The notes: a model not told the origin generated them from the sequence alone. DNA of 56,930 nt from Streptomyces pseudovenezuelae (GCF_029892565.1 NZ_JARXVH010000034.1:1-56930), one strand, 5' to 3'; counted from the stretch's first letter, positions 7,560 to 17,550 are shown. Numbers and translations are program-made.

Positions 7560-9668
7560 TCAGGAAGTCTGTGTGGGGCGGGCCGGCTGCCGGAGTCGCA
7601 ACAGCACGGCGGACGGTGCCGCCGGCAGGGTCACGGTGAGCTCGGCCGCATCCGGATCCCAGGCGCAGTGCGGTCGCCCGCTGCTGGGGTAGAGCAGGTC
7701 GGTGCTGACATCGGCTCCCCGCAGCGGGGGCAGCCGCAGGACTGCGGTGTCGTCCGCTCCGGGGCGGCGCCAGACCGTGAGGTAGGTGGTGGCCGGGGCG
7801 TGCAGGGCCAGGGCGATCCATGGGTCCTCCCAGGCCGGCAGGCCGAGCGGCCAGGCGGGGACGGCCTGCGGCAGGTCGGCGCGGATGGACTTGTACACCG
7901 CCACCCCCTCATGGACCAGCGCTCGTTCCCCGGCCCCGAGCTCGGTGATCTTCCCCGAGAGGTGGATACGGCCCAGGAGGGCGTTGGCCATGGTGAAGGC
8001 AACCTCGTCGGGGGAGTGCTTGGCCTGCGGGTAGGCCCAGACCGCACCCTGTTCGGGGGTGACGGCGGTGGGCGCGGAGGCGGCGATCGGCGCATAGAGC
8101 AGCAGGTCCTCCTGGTCGCTGGTGGAGTGGAGCTGCAGCCGCGAGAGCATGGCGTGGTCGGCGCGCATGCCGCCCGAGGCGCAGTTCTCGATCACCAGGT
8201 CCGGGTAGCGGTCCAGGACGCCGTCCAGCCAGTCGAGCAGGGCCCGGTTGTGGCCCAGCAGCCCGTCGGCCGGGGCCTCCCCGGGGTGGCTGCTGGTGCC
8301 GGGGCCGAAGTCGGTGTTGTGGTCGAGCTTGAGGTAGCCGACGCCCCACTCGCCGACCAGGCGGTCCACGACCTGGTCGAGGTGGGCCCGGGCGGCGGGA
8401 TGGCGCAGGTCGAGGTGGTACCGGCTGCTGCCCTCCTCCACACGCTTCCCGTCGCGGCAGAAGAACGCCTCCTCCGGCAGGGACTTGGCGACCGGGCTGG
8501 ACACGCCGACCCCCTCCGGTTCCAGCCAGATGCCGGGCACCATCCCCCGTTCCCGGATGCGGTCCAGGACCTCGTGGATCCCGCGCGGCCCGGGGAAGCG
8601 GGTGGCGGCTGGTTCCCAGGTGCCGACGGAGCTCCACCAGTGGCCGTTGTCGTCGTCGTACCAGCCGGCGTCGATGACGAAGTACTCCGACCCCGCCTCG
8701 GCCGCAGCATCGACCAGCGGCAGCAGCTTGGCCGTGGTGGGGTCGCCCATCAGGCAGTTCATGTAGTCGTTGAAGACCACCGGCAGGTGGAGGTGGTCCC
8801 GGTGCGGGCGGCGGGTGATCCGGCGGTATCGGGTGAGCACGGCGAATGCCTCGTCGGGGCCGCCGTCCGCAGCGAGAGCGAGCGCCACCGGCACCGTGCG
8901 GAACTCGGCCCCCGGCTCCAGCAGGTGCCGCCAGCCGTGATTGGCGTCGGTGGGACCGAACAGCGCCACGTAGGCCGTCTCATCGCGGACGCCGCACTCC
9001 CAGCGCCAGCCTCCGCCGTTGTGCTCGATCTGCCACAGCCAGGTGCGACCCGAGTGACGGTCGGTCAGGCCGCCCATGGGGAGGAACCGGCTGCTGGACC
9101 GGACGCCCTTGCCGGTCATGACCCGGCCGTTGAGGGCGGGCGAGGACTCCCGCAGCGGCTCCTGCTTCCAGCGGAGCTCGGTGAACCACTCGTTCTCCGC
9201 CCACATCAGGTCGGCGGAGTCCAGGCCCGCCGGTCCGTCCTGGGTGAGGCAGCCGGTCACCAGCGAGCTGACCGACTCCAGTTGCAGCACATCCGGCCCT
9301 TCGTTGCGCAGGACCACCTCGCTGCGCAGCACCGGCAGGCCCTCCGGGGAGCGGAAGCGCACCTCGGCGGTGAGCCCGGTGCCGGGGTCGTGGAGTTCGA
9401 CGCTCAGCGTGTGCCAGTCGCCGTCACGGCCCGCGCGGTGGGAGCGGTGCCGCAGCCGCGAGGCGAGGTTGGTGTCGATGAGGTGCCGGCCCTGGCCCCC
9501 CACCGTCACCTCGACCAGCGGCAGCGGTGCGCCGGGGCGCCTCGCGCCGTCCGCCTCCCCGGGTGTCCCGAGGTGGACGAGTCGGGCGGCGCCGTCCTCG
9601 TCCAGGGCGATCTCCATGGCCAGGGCCGGGTGGCCCCAGCGGATCGTCTGCGCTGTGCCGTGCGTCAC
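7560..9668 (-). CDS. GH36 alpha-galactosidase
   Basis: A retaining alpha-galactosidase of 702 residues, normal for GH36. After an N-terminal beta-supersandwich, the barrel shows FNDYMNCLMGDPT and YFVIDAGWY. The nucleophile aspartate is in GYLKLDHNTD (D449), and ENCASGGMRADHAML holds the acid/base aspartate (D504). No signal sequence is present, so it should act inside the cell on imported alpha-galactosides. GTG 9668 overlaps the upstream esterase stop as GTGA and has GAAAGGA behind it, which fixes the start. It is the least expected enzyme for pure xyloglucan and suggests that galactomannan or raffinose-type sugars are also handled. Confidence 0.94.
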   Translation of the reverse strand: MTHGTAQTIRWGHPALAMEIALDEDGAARLVHLGTPGEADGARRPGAPLPLVEVTVGGQGRHLIDTNLASRLRHRSHRAGRDGDWHTLSVELHDPGTGLTAEVRFRSPEGLPVLRSEVVLRNEGPDVLQLESVSSLVTGCLTQDGPAGLDSADLMWAENEWFTELRWKQEPLRESSPALNGRVMTGKGVRSSSRFLPMGGLTDRHSGRTWLWQIEHNGGGWRWECGVRDETAYVALFGPTDANHGWRHLLEPGAEFRTVPVALALAADGGPDEAFAVLTRYRRITRRPHRDHLHLPVVFNDYMNCLMGDPTTAKLLPLVDAAAEAGSEYFVIDAGWYDDDNGHWWSSVGTWEPAATRFPGPRGIHEVLDRIRERGMVPGIWLEPEGVGVSSPVAKSLPEEAFFCRDGKRVEEGSSRYHLDLRHPAARAHLDQVVDRLVGEWGVGYLKLDHNTDFGPGTSSHPGEAPADGLLGHNRALLDWLDGVLDRYPDLVIENCASGGMRADHAMLSRLQLHSTSDQEDLLLYAPIAASAPTAVTPEQGAVWAYPQAKHSPDEVAFTMANALLGRIHLSGKITELGAGERALVHEGVAVYKSIRADLPQAVPAWPLGLPAWEDPWIALALHAPATTYLTVWRRPGADDTAVLRLPPLRGADVSTDLLYPSSGRPHCAWDPDAAELTVTLPAAPSAVLLRLRQPARPTQTS

Positions 9669-10669
9669 TGGCGTACGTCCTTTCGGGTGGTGCCGGGCGC
9701 CAGGCCGCGCTCGCGCAGCCAGGCCAGTTGGATCCCGGGGGTGGAGCCGTAGCCGCCGCCGTGGTCGGCGAACGGCCAGACGGTGATGGTGCGGTCCACG
9801 CCTGCGTAGTGGTTGAAGGCGGCGTAGACGGTGGACGGCGGGCAGATGGGGTCCATCAGGCCGACGCTGAACAGCGCGGGGGCGGTGGCCCGCTGGGCGA
9901 AATGCACGCCGTCGAAGTAGTCGAGGGTGGCAAAGGTCGGCTGCACCTTGTGCCGGCTGTGCCAGCGCAGGTACTTGACGAGCTCCTGGTAGGGCCCCTC
10001 GAAGGCGATCCGGGCGCCCTGGCGGAAGTGGCACAGGAAGGGCACGTCAGGGAGTACAGCAGCGATGTGATCAGTCATCAGGCCGGCCACGGCGAGGGAG
10101 AGTCCGCCGCCCTGGCTGCCGCCGGCCACGATGATCCGGCCGCCGTCGATCCCGGGAAGCTCGGCGACCGCGTCCACCGCGCGCACGCAGTCGGTCATCA
10201 GCCGCCGGTAGTAGTAGTTCTCGGGCGAGTCGATGCCCTTGGTCATGAAGCCCTCGGACCACTGGGTGCCGTCGCCCATCCCCCGGTCCGGGGTGTCGTG
10301 GCCCTGACCTCGGGTGTCGACGACCAGCTGGGCGTACCCGGCAGCCGACCAGAACAGGTGCTCGGTGGGCAGTCCGCGGCCGCCGCTGTAGCCCTGGTAG
10401 GTGACGACCACGGGCAGCGGGCCCTCTACCCCGCGCGGGCCTAGCAGCCAGGCGGCGACCGGCTCGCCGTTCCAGCCGGGGAAGTGCACGTCGTCGACCT
10501 CGACGGTGCGCAGTCCGTACTGCTCGGTGACCCGCTCGGTCTTCACCGCGCCGCCCTGGGCGCGGGCCTCGGCGAGGGTGCGCTGCCAGAAGGCGTCGAA
10601 GTCGTCGGGGGCGGGCGACTTCGGACGGTAGCCGACCAGGTCTTCGGGGCCGAGGTCAGTCAGGGGCAT
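9665..10669 (-). CDS. CE7 acetyl-xylan / acetyl-oligosaccharide esterase
   Basis: A 334-residue alpha/beta-hydrolase that removes O-acetyl groups from imported oligosaccharides. CE7 traits: start PLTDLGPEDLVGYRP, then DFDAFW, the RGQGHD loop (about 120-125), the nucleophile serine in GGSQGGGL (S185), the acid in LMDPICPPST (D273) and the histidine in FADHGGGY (H303). No signal peptide. ATG 10669 has GAGGAA six bases upstream. The 3' end overlaps GH36. Placed among debranching enzymes, it suggests that the natural substrate is acetylated. Confidence 0.93.
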   Translation of the reverse strand: MPLTDLGPEDLVGYRPKSPAPDDFDAFWQRTLAEARAQGGAVKTERVTEQYGLRTVEVDDVHFPGWNGEPVAAWLLGPRGVEGPLPVVVTYQGYSGGRGLPTEHLFWSAAGYAQLVVDTRGQGHDTPDRGMGDGTQWSEGFMTKGIDSPENYYYRRLMTDCVRAVDAVAELPGIDGGRIIVAGGSQGGGLSLAVAGLMTDHIAAVLPDVPFLCHFRQGARIAFEGPYQELVKYLRWHSRHKVQPTFATLDYFDGVHFAQRATAPALFSVGLMDPICPPSTVYAAFNHYAGVDRTITVWPFADHGGGYGSTPGIQLAWLRERGLAPGTTRKDVRQ

Positions 10670-10725
10670 GTCGTGTTCCTCACGCGTCCTGGATCGGGGG
10701 GTGGGCCGGTGTGAGTCGTTGCGCA

Positions 10726-12711
10726 TCACGGCAGCCGGAGCACGGCAACGCCGCCCGGAGGCAGCGTCACGCCGCCGTCCGCTGACTGACGACCTGTCAA
10801 GACCTCCCAGCCGACGACCGGGACGTGCCAGGGCTCGCGGCCGTGGTTGAGCAGGAAGAGCCAGGAGCGGCCGTCGTCGGCGCTGCGGCGGACCGCCTCG
10901 ACGCCGGGCGGCAGGCCGGGCAGGAAGGGTCGGACCTCGGCTTCGGACAGCAGGCGGCTCACCAGTGCGGAGTATCCGGCGTCGTCCAGTCTGGTCGAGA
11001 GGTACCAACCGGCGCCCTCGCCGTAGGCGGCGCGGGTCAGTGCGGGGCGTCCGTCGGCGTAGGCGGCGACGGTGTCCGCGCCCTCGGTGCGGAGGTACTC
11101 GCTCCAGGCGCCTGCCGCCATGCCGTCGGACAGGCTCAGCACGGCCCCCGCCGCCAGCGGGCGGTGCTCCTCGACCCGGATGCCCAGCGCCTCACGCAGC
11201 GGCTCGGCCGGGTAACCGCCGGTCCTGGCCCGGTAGTTCTCGTCGACGACGCCGCTGAAGTACTGCACCAGCAGGGTGCCGCCCTGCTCGACGTAGCCGC
11301 GCAGGTTCTCGGCCGCGGCGTCGGAGAGCAGGTGCAGCGCCGGCGCCAGGACCAGCCGGTACGCCGCCAGCTCGGCCTCTGGGTGGGCGAAGTCGGCGGT
11401 GATGCCGGCGTCCCACAGGGCGCGGTGGGCGCGGCGCAGGGTGCCGGGGTAGTCCAGGTCCTTCGACGGCAGCCCCTGGCTCTCGAGTCCCCACCAGGAG
11501 TCGGTGTCGTGCAGCACGGCGGCCTCGGCGACGACCTTGGAGCCGGCCAGCTCGGCCAGTCGCGCGACCACCTCCCCGGTTTCGCAGACCTCGCGGAAGA
11601 TCCGCGAGTCCGCCCCGGCGTGCGGGACCATCGCCGAGTGCCAGATCTCGGCCCCCGAGCTGGACTGGCGCCACTGGAAGAACAGCGCGCCGTCAGCGCC
11701 GTGGGCCAGGTGCTGCACCGAGTGCCGCAGGATCTCGCCCGGCTCCTTGGGCAGGGTGGCGTTCTCCCCATACACCGTGGAGGTGCCCTGCTCCATCAGC
11801 AGCCAGGGCTTTCCGCCGCCGAAGGAACGCGCCCGGTCGCCGCCGAAGGCGGTGTCGGCGGCGGCGTCCACGCCCGGCGCGATCGGGTAGTGGTCGATGC
11901 TTACGAAGTCCAGCTCACGGCCGAAGGCCCACAGGTCCAGGTTCTGGTAGCCGGGCAGCATCAGATTGGTGGTGACCGGCAGTTCACTGTGGACGCGAAT
12001 GGCATCGCGCTGCTCGCGGTAGGCGGCGAGGGCCTCGTCGGACCAGTAGCGCCGGAAGTCGAGGACCTGGGCCGGGTTGTGGTGCCACTGGGTGGCCCGG
12101 GGCGGCAGGATCTCCTCCCAGCTGCCGTAGCGCTGGCTCCAGAAGGCGGTCCCCCAGGCCGCGTTGACGGTATCCAGGCTGCCGTGTCGCTCGCGGAGCC
12201 AGCGCCGGAAGCCGGCGGCGGCGTGGTCGCAGTAGCAGACCGCGGCGTACTCGTTGTGGACGTGCCATAGGGCGAGCGCCGGGTGCTCGCCGTAGCGGGC
12301 GGCCAGGGCGGCAGCGATCCCGCGCGCGGCCCGCCGGTAGGCGGGAGCGGCCAGGCAGTAGGTGTCCCGGCTGCCGTGGACGAGCCCGGCTCCCTCGGCG
12401 GTGACCGGCATCGCATCCGGGTGCGCCAGGGTGAACCAGGGCGGCGGGGAGGCGGTGGGGGTGGCCAGGTCCACGGCGACGCCGTAGCTGTGCAGCCGGT
12501 CGAGCTGCTGGTCCAGCCAGGCGAACTCGTACCGGCCCTCCTCGGGTTCCAGCAGCGCCCAGGAGAAGACGCCGAGGGTGGCGAGGTTGACCCGCGCCCG
12601 GCTCATCAGGGCGTCGTCCTCCTTCCAGGTCTCCTGGTCCCACTGCTCCGGGTTGTAGTCGCCGCCGAAGGCGAGGCCGCCCAGCCGGGCGGTGAGTCTG
12701 CTGGTGCTCAC
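10726..12711 (-). CDS. GH42 beta-galactosidase
   Basis: A 661-residue cytoplasmic beta-galactosidase. It shows FGGDYNPEQWDQETWKED at the N terminus, WFTLAHPDAMPV, the acid/base glutamate in LWHVHNEYAAVCYCDHC-like context (E154) and the nucleophile in PWLLMEQGTS (E307). The trimerisation and C-terminal beta domains follow to a normal full length. GTG 12711 overlaps the TGA of the upstream LacI gene (GTGA), so regulator and enzyme are coupled. In a xyloglucan pathway this activity would take beta-galactose off galactosylated xylose side chains. Confidence 0.94.
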   Translation of the reverse strand: MSTSRLTARLGGLAFGGDYNPEQWDQETWKEDDALMSRARVNLATLGVFSWALLEPEEGRYEFAWLDQQLDRLHSYGVAVDLATPTASPPPWFTLAHPDAMPVTAEGAGLVHGSRDTYCLAAPAYRRAARGIAAALAARYGEHPALALWHVHNEYAAVCYCDHAAAGFRRWLRERHGSLDTVNAAWGTAFWSQRYGSWEEILPPRATQWHHNPAQVLDFRRYWSDEALAAYREQRDAIRVHSELPVTTNLMLPGYQNLDLWAFGRELDFVSIDHYPIAPGVDAAADTAFGGDRARSFGGGKPWLLMEQGTSTVYGENATLPKEPGEILRHSVQHLAHGADGALFFQWRQSSSGAEIWHSAMVPHAGADSRIFREVCETGEVVARLAELAGSKVVAEAAVLHDTDSWWGLESQGLPSKDLDYPGTLRRAHRALWDAGITADFAHPEAELAAYRLVLAPALHLLSDAAAENLRGYVEQGGTLLVQYFSGVVDENYRARTGGYPAEPLREALGIRVEEHRPLAAGAVLSLSDGMAAGAWSEYLRTEGADTVAAYADGRPALTRAAYGEGAGWYLSTRLDDAGYSALVSRLLSEAEVRPFLPGLPPGVEAVRRSADDGRSWLFLLNHGREPWHVPVVGWEVLTGRQSADGGVTLPPGGVAVLRLP

Positions 12712-13751
12712 TTCACACTCTTTCGGGTAGGGGCGAGGCCAGCCGCGGGATACGTGCGCGGCGCCGGACCGGTGCTCTCACGGCGCGTCAGGACCGGCGC
12801 GAGCAGGGTGACCTCCTCCGTGGGCCGCCCGGCCAGCCGGTCGGCGATCGGTTCCACGGCGAGTTCGCCGAGCTCCCCGGCCGGACCGGTGACCGCGGTG
12901 AGCACTGCTCGGCCAGGGGCTCCGGGCATAGCGCCACCACGGAGACGTCCTCGGGGACGACCCGCCCGGAGGCCCGCAGCAGTGACAGCAGCGGCTGGAT
13001 CGCGCCCTCGTTCTGGACGACGAATCCGGTGGTGTCGGGACGGTCGGCCAGGATCCGGCTGACCACCCCGGCCACAGATTCGAAGGTGCCCTCGCAGGGA
13101 CGGTGCAGCACCCGCAGGCCGAGCCGGTCCGCCGCCGCCTGGAAGCCGCCCAGTGTCCGTTCCGCACAGCCGGAGTGGCGCTGGTGGACCGCCGGCGCGT
13201 AGCCGATGAAGGCGACGTCCCGATGCCCCAGCTCGGCCAGGTGCTCGACGCAGAGCGCACCCGCGTACGCGAAGTCGTAGTCCGCGCAGGCGAGTCCGCT
13301 GGGGTCGCCGGGCAGCCCGATCAGGGCCGCCGGCGCCCCGGTCTCGCGCAGGACGTCGATGCAGGGGTCGTCGAGCTGAACGTCCATCAGGATCACTCCG
13401 TCGGCCAGCCCGCTGCCAGCCACCCTGCGCACCCCCGCCGAGCCCTCGTCACTGGTCAGCAGCAGGACGTCGTAGCCGAAGCCTCGTGCCGCCGTGGTGA
13501 CCGCGATGGCGATCTCCATCATCACCGGGACGTAGATGTCCGTGCGCAGTGGCACCACCAGCGCGAGGATGTGCGATCGTCTTCCGGCCAGCGCCCTGGC
13601 CCCGGCGTTGGGGTGGTAGCCGAAGCCGGGCGATCGTCGCCTCCACTCTGGTCCTCGTCGGTGCGGAGATCGCCCGCTTGCCACTGAGGACGTAGCTCAC
13701 GGTGCTCGGGGAGACGCCTGCCGCCTCGGCCACTTGGGCCAGTGTCACCAT
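12708..13751 (-). pseudogene. LacI-family repressor of the operon, with two compensating frameshifts
   Basis: Read across two frame changes this is a complete LacI regulator of about 347 residues. The helix-turn-helix VTLAQVAEAAGVSPSTVSYV (ATG 13751) is read up to IARL. An extra A at about 13623-13624 on the plus strand then moves the reading to the frame holding GYHPNAGARALAGRRSHI and most of the ligand domain. A missing base near 12905 returns it to the first frame for TAVTGPAGELGELAVEPIAD and the stop. One insertion and one deletion restore the frame exactly. The stop overlaps the GH42 start, so gene borders are intact. Either the repressor is broken or the assembly has two indel errors. 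Confidence 0.8.
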
Positions 13752-13756
13752 GCCGG

Positions 13757-14713
13757 TCAACCCTTGATCGCGCCGGTGAGCATGCCGGTCTTGAAGTGCT
13801 TCTGCATGAAGGGGTAGACCATCAGGATCGGCACCAGGGTCAGCACCACCACCGCCATCTGCAGGGAGAGCGGCGCGGTCTGGGTGTGCAGGGAGCCGAA
13901 GCCGCCGTTGGTGGCGCCCGGCATGGTCATCCCATTGCTGACGTACTGGAGCAGCACGTACTGCAGTGGCCACTTGGTGCTGTCGGTCGGCATGTAGAGC
14001 ATCACGTTGAAGAAGGAGTTCCAGTAGCCCACCGCGTAGAAGAGCGCCACCACCGCGGTGACCGCGCGGGAGGTCGGCAGCACGATCGACCACAGGATGC
14101 GCCACTCGGTGCAGCCGTCCATGCGGGCGGCGTCGATGAGGTCGGAGGCGGTCCCGGAATAGAAGGAGCGCAGCACCAGGATGTTGAAGACGGAGACCGA
14201 ACTGGGCAGGATAAGCGCCCAGTACTGTCCGTAGCCGCCGAGGGCGGTGACGACCAGGTAGGTGGGGATGAGGCCGCCGCCGACGAACATGGTGATGACA
14301 AGCACCAGCAGGATGGCGCGGTGACCGAAGGAACGGGAGCGGGACAGCCCGTAGGCGCACAGCACCGAGACCACCATGGAGAGCAGGGTGCCGACGACGG
14401 TGATGCCCAGGCTGACCAGGACGGCCCGGGTGACCGGCCCATCGACGAGCATCTGGTGGTAGGCGGCCACCGTCAGCCCGTCGGGCCAGATGACCAGGCC
14501 GCCGGCCCGGTTGATGGCACCGGGGGTGGAGAAGCTGGTGACCACGACGATCCACAGCGGCACCAGGACCGCTGCGAGCACCAGCAGCAGCACGCCGCCC
14601 TTGAGGCCCTGCCCGACGGCCGTGGGCGGTTCCTCCCACACCGGGCGGTTGGGGTGCCGGTCAGGACGGAGAGTCAGAGCCGGGGTCGGGGTGTCACTGA
14701 GTGTCTGGCTCAT
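13757..14713 (-). CDS. Sugar ABC transporter permease (LplC/YtcP type, CUT1)
   Basis: A membrane permease of 318 residues, one half of the import channel for oligosaccharides. Six hydrophobic segments are visible. The cytoplasmic EAA loop, which docks the ATPase, reads DAARMDGCTEWRILWSIVLP. The C terminus MQKHFKTGMLTGAIKG is the usual ending of this family. ATG 14713 overlaps the stop of the first permease (ATGA). The LacI gene starts 5 bases downstream of its stop. No ATP-binding gene is present in the cluster; streptomycetes usually supply a shared MsiK-type ATPase from elsewhere. Confidence 0.95.
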   Translation of the reverse strand: MSQTLSDTPTPALTLRPDRHPNRPVWEEPPTAVGQGLKGGVLLLVLAAVLVPLWIVVVTSFSTPGAINRAGGLVIWPDGLTVAAYHQMLVDGPVTRAVLVSLGITVVGTLLSMVVSVLCAYGLSRSRSFGHRAILLVLVITMFVGGGLIPTYLVVTALGGYGQYWALILPSSVSVFNILVLRSFYSGTASDLIDAARMDGCTEWRILWSIVLPTSRAVTAVVALFYAVGYWNSFFNVMLYMPTDSTKWPLQYVLLQYVSNGMTMPGATNGGFGSLHTQTAPLSLQMAVVVLTLVPILMVYPFMQKHFKTGMLTGAIKG

Positions 14714-15726
14714 TTGCGGTACAACCCGTCCTCACCGAAGGCGTGTGCGAGCCTGTTGGCTCCCCAGATCAGCAGCAGCGAGATCACGCTCTTGAACAGT
14801 CCGGCCGCCGCGCCGTAGCTGTAGTTGTTGGTGGCGATGCCGTAGTAGAAGGAGAAGGTGTCCAGGACGTCGGCGGTGTCGTGACCGACGGCGTTGCGCT
14901 GGATCAGGAACTGCTCGAAGCCGACGCTGAGCGCGTTGCCGAGCCGCAGGACCAGCATCAGCACGATGACGCCGCGCATGCCGGGCAGGGTGATGTGCCA
15001 CATCCGCCGCCACCGGCCCGCGCCGTCCACCGCGGCGGCCTCGTAGAGGTTCTGGTCCACCGCGGCGAGCGCGGCGAGGAAGACGATGATCCCCCAGCCC
15101 GCTTCCTTCCACACCGCCTGGCCGGAGATCAGCAGCGCGAAGGTGTGCGGGTTGGTCATGATGTCCCAGCTGCCCAGATTGTGCTGGGCGAGCAGGTGGT
15201 TGAGCACGCCGGCCCCGCCGAGCATCTGCTGGAAGACGGTGATGGCCAGCACCCAGGAGAAGAAGTGCGGCAGGTAGACCACGGACTGGATGAAGTTGCG
15301 GATCCGGGGGCTCATCACCGAGTTGAGCATCAGTGCGAGGGCGACCGGAACCGGGAAGAAGAGGACCAGCTGGACGAAGCTCAGCCACACGGTGTTGCGC
15401 AGCGCCTCCCAGAACACCGGGTCGTTGAACAGCTGCTGGAACTGGTCGAGACCGGCCCAGTCGCTGTGCATCACCCCGACCAGCGGGTCGTAGTACTCGA
15501 AGGCGGTGATCAGGCCGAACAGCGGCGCGTAGTTGAAGACCAGCAGCAGCGCCACGACCGGGAGGGTCATGATGATCAGTGACTTGTCCCGGCGCAGCCG
15601 GATCCGCCAGGTCATCCTGGTCCCCGGGAGGCTCGTGTCCGCCCGGCCGCTTCGCGCGCCGGCCGCTCGCTCGGCTCTGCGCCTCCCCTGGGTCTTCTTG
15701 GGTTTGATGGTAGATGTCACGGTCAC
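14710..15726 (-). CDS. Sugar ABC transporter permease (LplB type, CUT1)
   Basis: The first permease of the importer, 338 residues. A basic cytoplasmic head of about 45 residues precedes the first membrane span (LIIMTLPVVALLLVFNYAPL). The LplB signature follows: LFNDPVFWEALRNTVWLS and VVYLPHFFSWVLAITVFQQM. The EAA loop is YEAAAVDGAGRWRRMWHITLP. The tail INRLAHAFGEDG-like WGANRLAHAFGEDGLYRK is typical. It is coupled to the second permease by ATGA and lies 36 bases after the solute-binding gene. Confidence 0.95.
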   Translation of the reverse strand: MTVTSTIKPKKTQGRRRAERAAGARSGRADTSLPGTRMTWRIRLRRDKSLIIMTLPVVALLLVFNYAPLFGLITAFEYYDPLVGVMHSDWAGLDQFQQLFNDPVFWEALRNTVWLSFVQLVLFFPVPVALALMLNSVMSPRIRNFIQSVVYLPHFFSWVLAITVFQQMLGGAGVLNHLLAQHNLGSWDIMTNPHTFALLISGQAVWKEAGWGIIVFLAALAAVDQNLYEAAAVDGAGRWRRMWHITLPGMRGVIVLMLVLRLGNALSVGFEQFLIQRNAVGHDTADVLDTFSFYYGIATNNYSYGAAAGLFKSVISLLLIWGANRLAHAFGEDGLYRK

Positions 15727-15762
15727 GGTTCCTCCTTGCGTGGCGCCGCCTGCTGGTGCGGA

Positions 15763-17448
15763 CTACTGACCCGTGCCGAGCTTGTCGAGGATCTCGGTCT
15801 GGTACCACGCCTTGAGCCGGTCGCCGCCGCTGCTCTTCCAACTGGCCAGTACTGCCTGGTAGTCGGAGACCTTCTTCAGGCCGTGGGTGACGTCCTTGAT
15901 GGTGTCCTGGACGGACTGGGCGTTGGCGATGGTGCTGAAGCGCGCCGGCAGGGTGATGTTCATGCCGTAGAAGACCGGCTTGTAGGCGTGCTTGCTCGCA
16001 GCAGTGCACCAGGCGAGGGAGTCGCGGGTGACCTGTTCGGCGCCCGGATTGAACACCACCGAGGGACCCGCGCCCAGGAACGGGAAGGTCTTCGGCAGAG
16101 CGGTCTTCTTGCCCTCGGCGGTGTACGTGGGCAGACCGTTCTGCAGGGTGTAGTGGACGCCCTCGACGCCGTAGTTGGCCATCGTGTACTCGGCCGAGCC
16201 GAAGGGGGCGGACAGGTAGTCGGCGACCGCGAGCAGTTCCTGGATCTGGTCACCGGAGAGCTTGGCGTTGAAGTAGCTCAGCATGCTGGTGGAGGCCCCG
16301 AGGAAGATCTGCGGGTCGGACTTGCCGTCGGCCGCGATGATGTTGAAGGCGCCCCGGCGGTAGTTCTTGTTCGCGGCGGTTCCGGACTGGTAGTCACTGA
16401 GGCTCCAGTCCCCGGTGCCGCCACCCTGGATCAGGGCCTTGCCCGCGTAGAAGCGGGTGCTGGCGTTGTTGGTGTTGCCGGCCAGCGCGTCAGGGTGCAC
16501 GTATCCCGCCTTGGCCAGCCGGTAGTGCCAGTCGAGGGCCTCCAGCATTTCGGGCATCTCGTAGAAGTGGACCAGCTTGCCGTCCACCACCTTGTATTTG
16601 TCCGGGAGCCCCCATGCCTGGTACAGGGAGGTCCAGACCTCGCCGAACGCCCAGACTCCGCCCTTGGCGTCGGTCAGCTCCTTGCCCAGGTTCATGTAGT
16701 CCTCGGCGGACTTGACCTGGTCGGCGGTGATCCCCTTGGCCTCCAGGATGTCCCGGCGGTAGAACACCGATCCGGACAGCGGCATCCCGCTGGCGAAGGT
16801 GGGAATGCCGTAGATCTTGTCCTCCCAGGCGCTGACCTGCCAGGCGAGGGTCGGGATCGCCGCCAGGTTGGGGTACTTCTTGATCTTCTCCCCGGACAGG
16901 TAGGGCGTGAGGTCCGCCAGCTGGGTCCCGACCAGCTCACCCATGTTGAAGGTGTTGTTCCACCAGCTGGGCAGGTTGATCCAGTCCGGCAGCTTCTTCG
17001 CCGCGGTCATCGTCGGGATGATGGTCGCGTAGTCGTTGCCGTTCGCCGGCTTCATGGTGAGGTTGATGCCCAGCGCCTTGTTCATGGCCTGGTAGAACGA
17101 GTTGCCCGCCGGCGGGAGGGCGTCCCACATGGGGGTCACCGCGGTGTAGCTGCCGCCCTTGCCCGGTATGCCGGAGACAGTGGCGACCGGGTGGGCCGGG
17201 TAGGTCAGGTAGCCCGGGTCGGTGAAGGAACCTGCGGCCCCGGTCACCGTGGGGATGTCCGGCTTGACCGCCGTGCTCGCCACGTAGGCGGGAATCACCG
17301 CGGCCAGACCGGTCTTGCTGTTGGCGCCGCCCTTGCTGCTGGAGGACTTGCCCCCGCCGCAGGCGGAGAGCACCGGGGACAGGGCGGCTGCTCCCGCCAC
17401 AGCGACCGCGCCGTTCACGAAAGTTCTACGACTCATGGCGATGCTCAT
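15763..17448 (-). CDS. Extracellular sugar-binding lipoprotein of the ABC importer (LplA-like)
   Basis: Captures oligosaccharide outside the membrane and delivers it to the two permeases encoded just downstream. 561 residues, normal for large CUT1 binding proteins of the LplA/YtcQ group. The N terminus MSRRTFVNGAVAVAGAAAL has a twin-arginine-like motif and ends in the lipobox LSAC followed by GGGKSSSS, so Tat export and lipidation are likely. ATG 17448 has GAAGGG 9 bases upstream; ATG 17436 is an alternative. It is the first gene of a nine-gene minus-strand operon and faces the GH3 gene across a 324-bp control region. Confidence 0.94.
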   Translation of the reverse strand: MSIAMSRRTFVNGAVAVAGAAALSPVLSACGGGKSSSSKGGANSKTGLAAVIPAYVASTAVKPDIPTVTGAAGSFTDPGYLTYPAHPVATVSGIPGKGGSYTAVTPMWDALPPAGNSFYQAMNKALGINLTMKPANGNDYATIIPTMTAAKKLPDWINLPSWWNNTFNMGELVGTQLADLTPYLSGEKIKKYPNLAAIPTLAWQVSAWEDKIYGIPTFASGMPLSGSVFYRRDILEAKGITADQVKSAEDYMNLGKELTDAKGGVWAFGEVWTSLYQAWGLPDKYKVVDGKLVHFYEMPEMLEALDWHYRLAKAGYVHPDALAGNTNNASTRFYAGKALIQGGGTGDWSLSDYQSGTAANKNYRRGAFNIIAADGKSDPQIFLGASTSMLSYFNAKLSGDQIQELLAVADYLSAPFGSAEYTMANYGVEGVHYTLQNGLPTYTAEGKKTALPKTFPFLGAGPSVVFNPGAEQVTRDSLAWCTAASKHAYKPVFYGMNITLPARFSTIANAQSVQDTIKDVTHGLKKVSDYQAVLASWKSSGGDRLKAWYQTEILDKLGTGQ

Positions 17449-17550
17449 GCTGGGCTGCCCTTCGAGGGTGAGGTGGGGAGTCGAGCGTTGTGCAGATGCG
17501 CTGTAGTGCAGCCGGACCCTTGGAGAACTGACGGCCGATCCGCCGGAAGC

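Noticed and set aside
6747..9752. A 1001-codon open frame on the plus strand opposite GH5 and GH36
   Set aside because: It is the mirror of high-GC3 genes on the other strand. It has no ribosome-binding site or recognisable domain, and the minus-strand frames carry all catalytic motifs.
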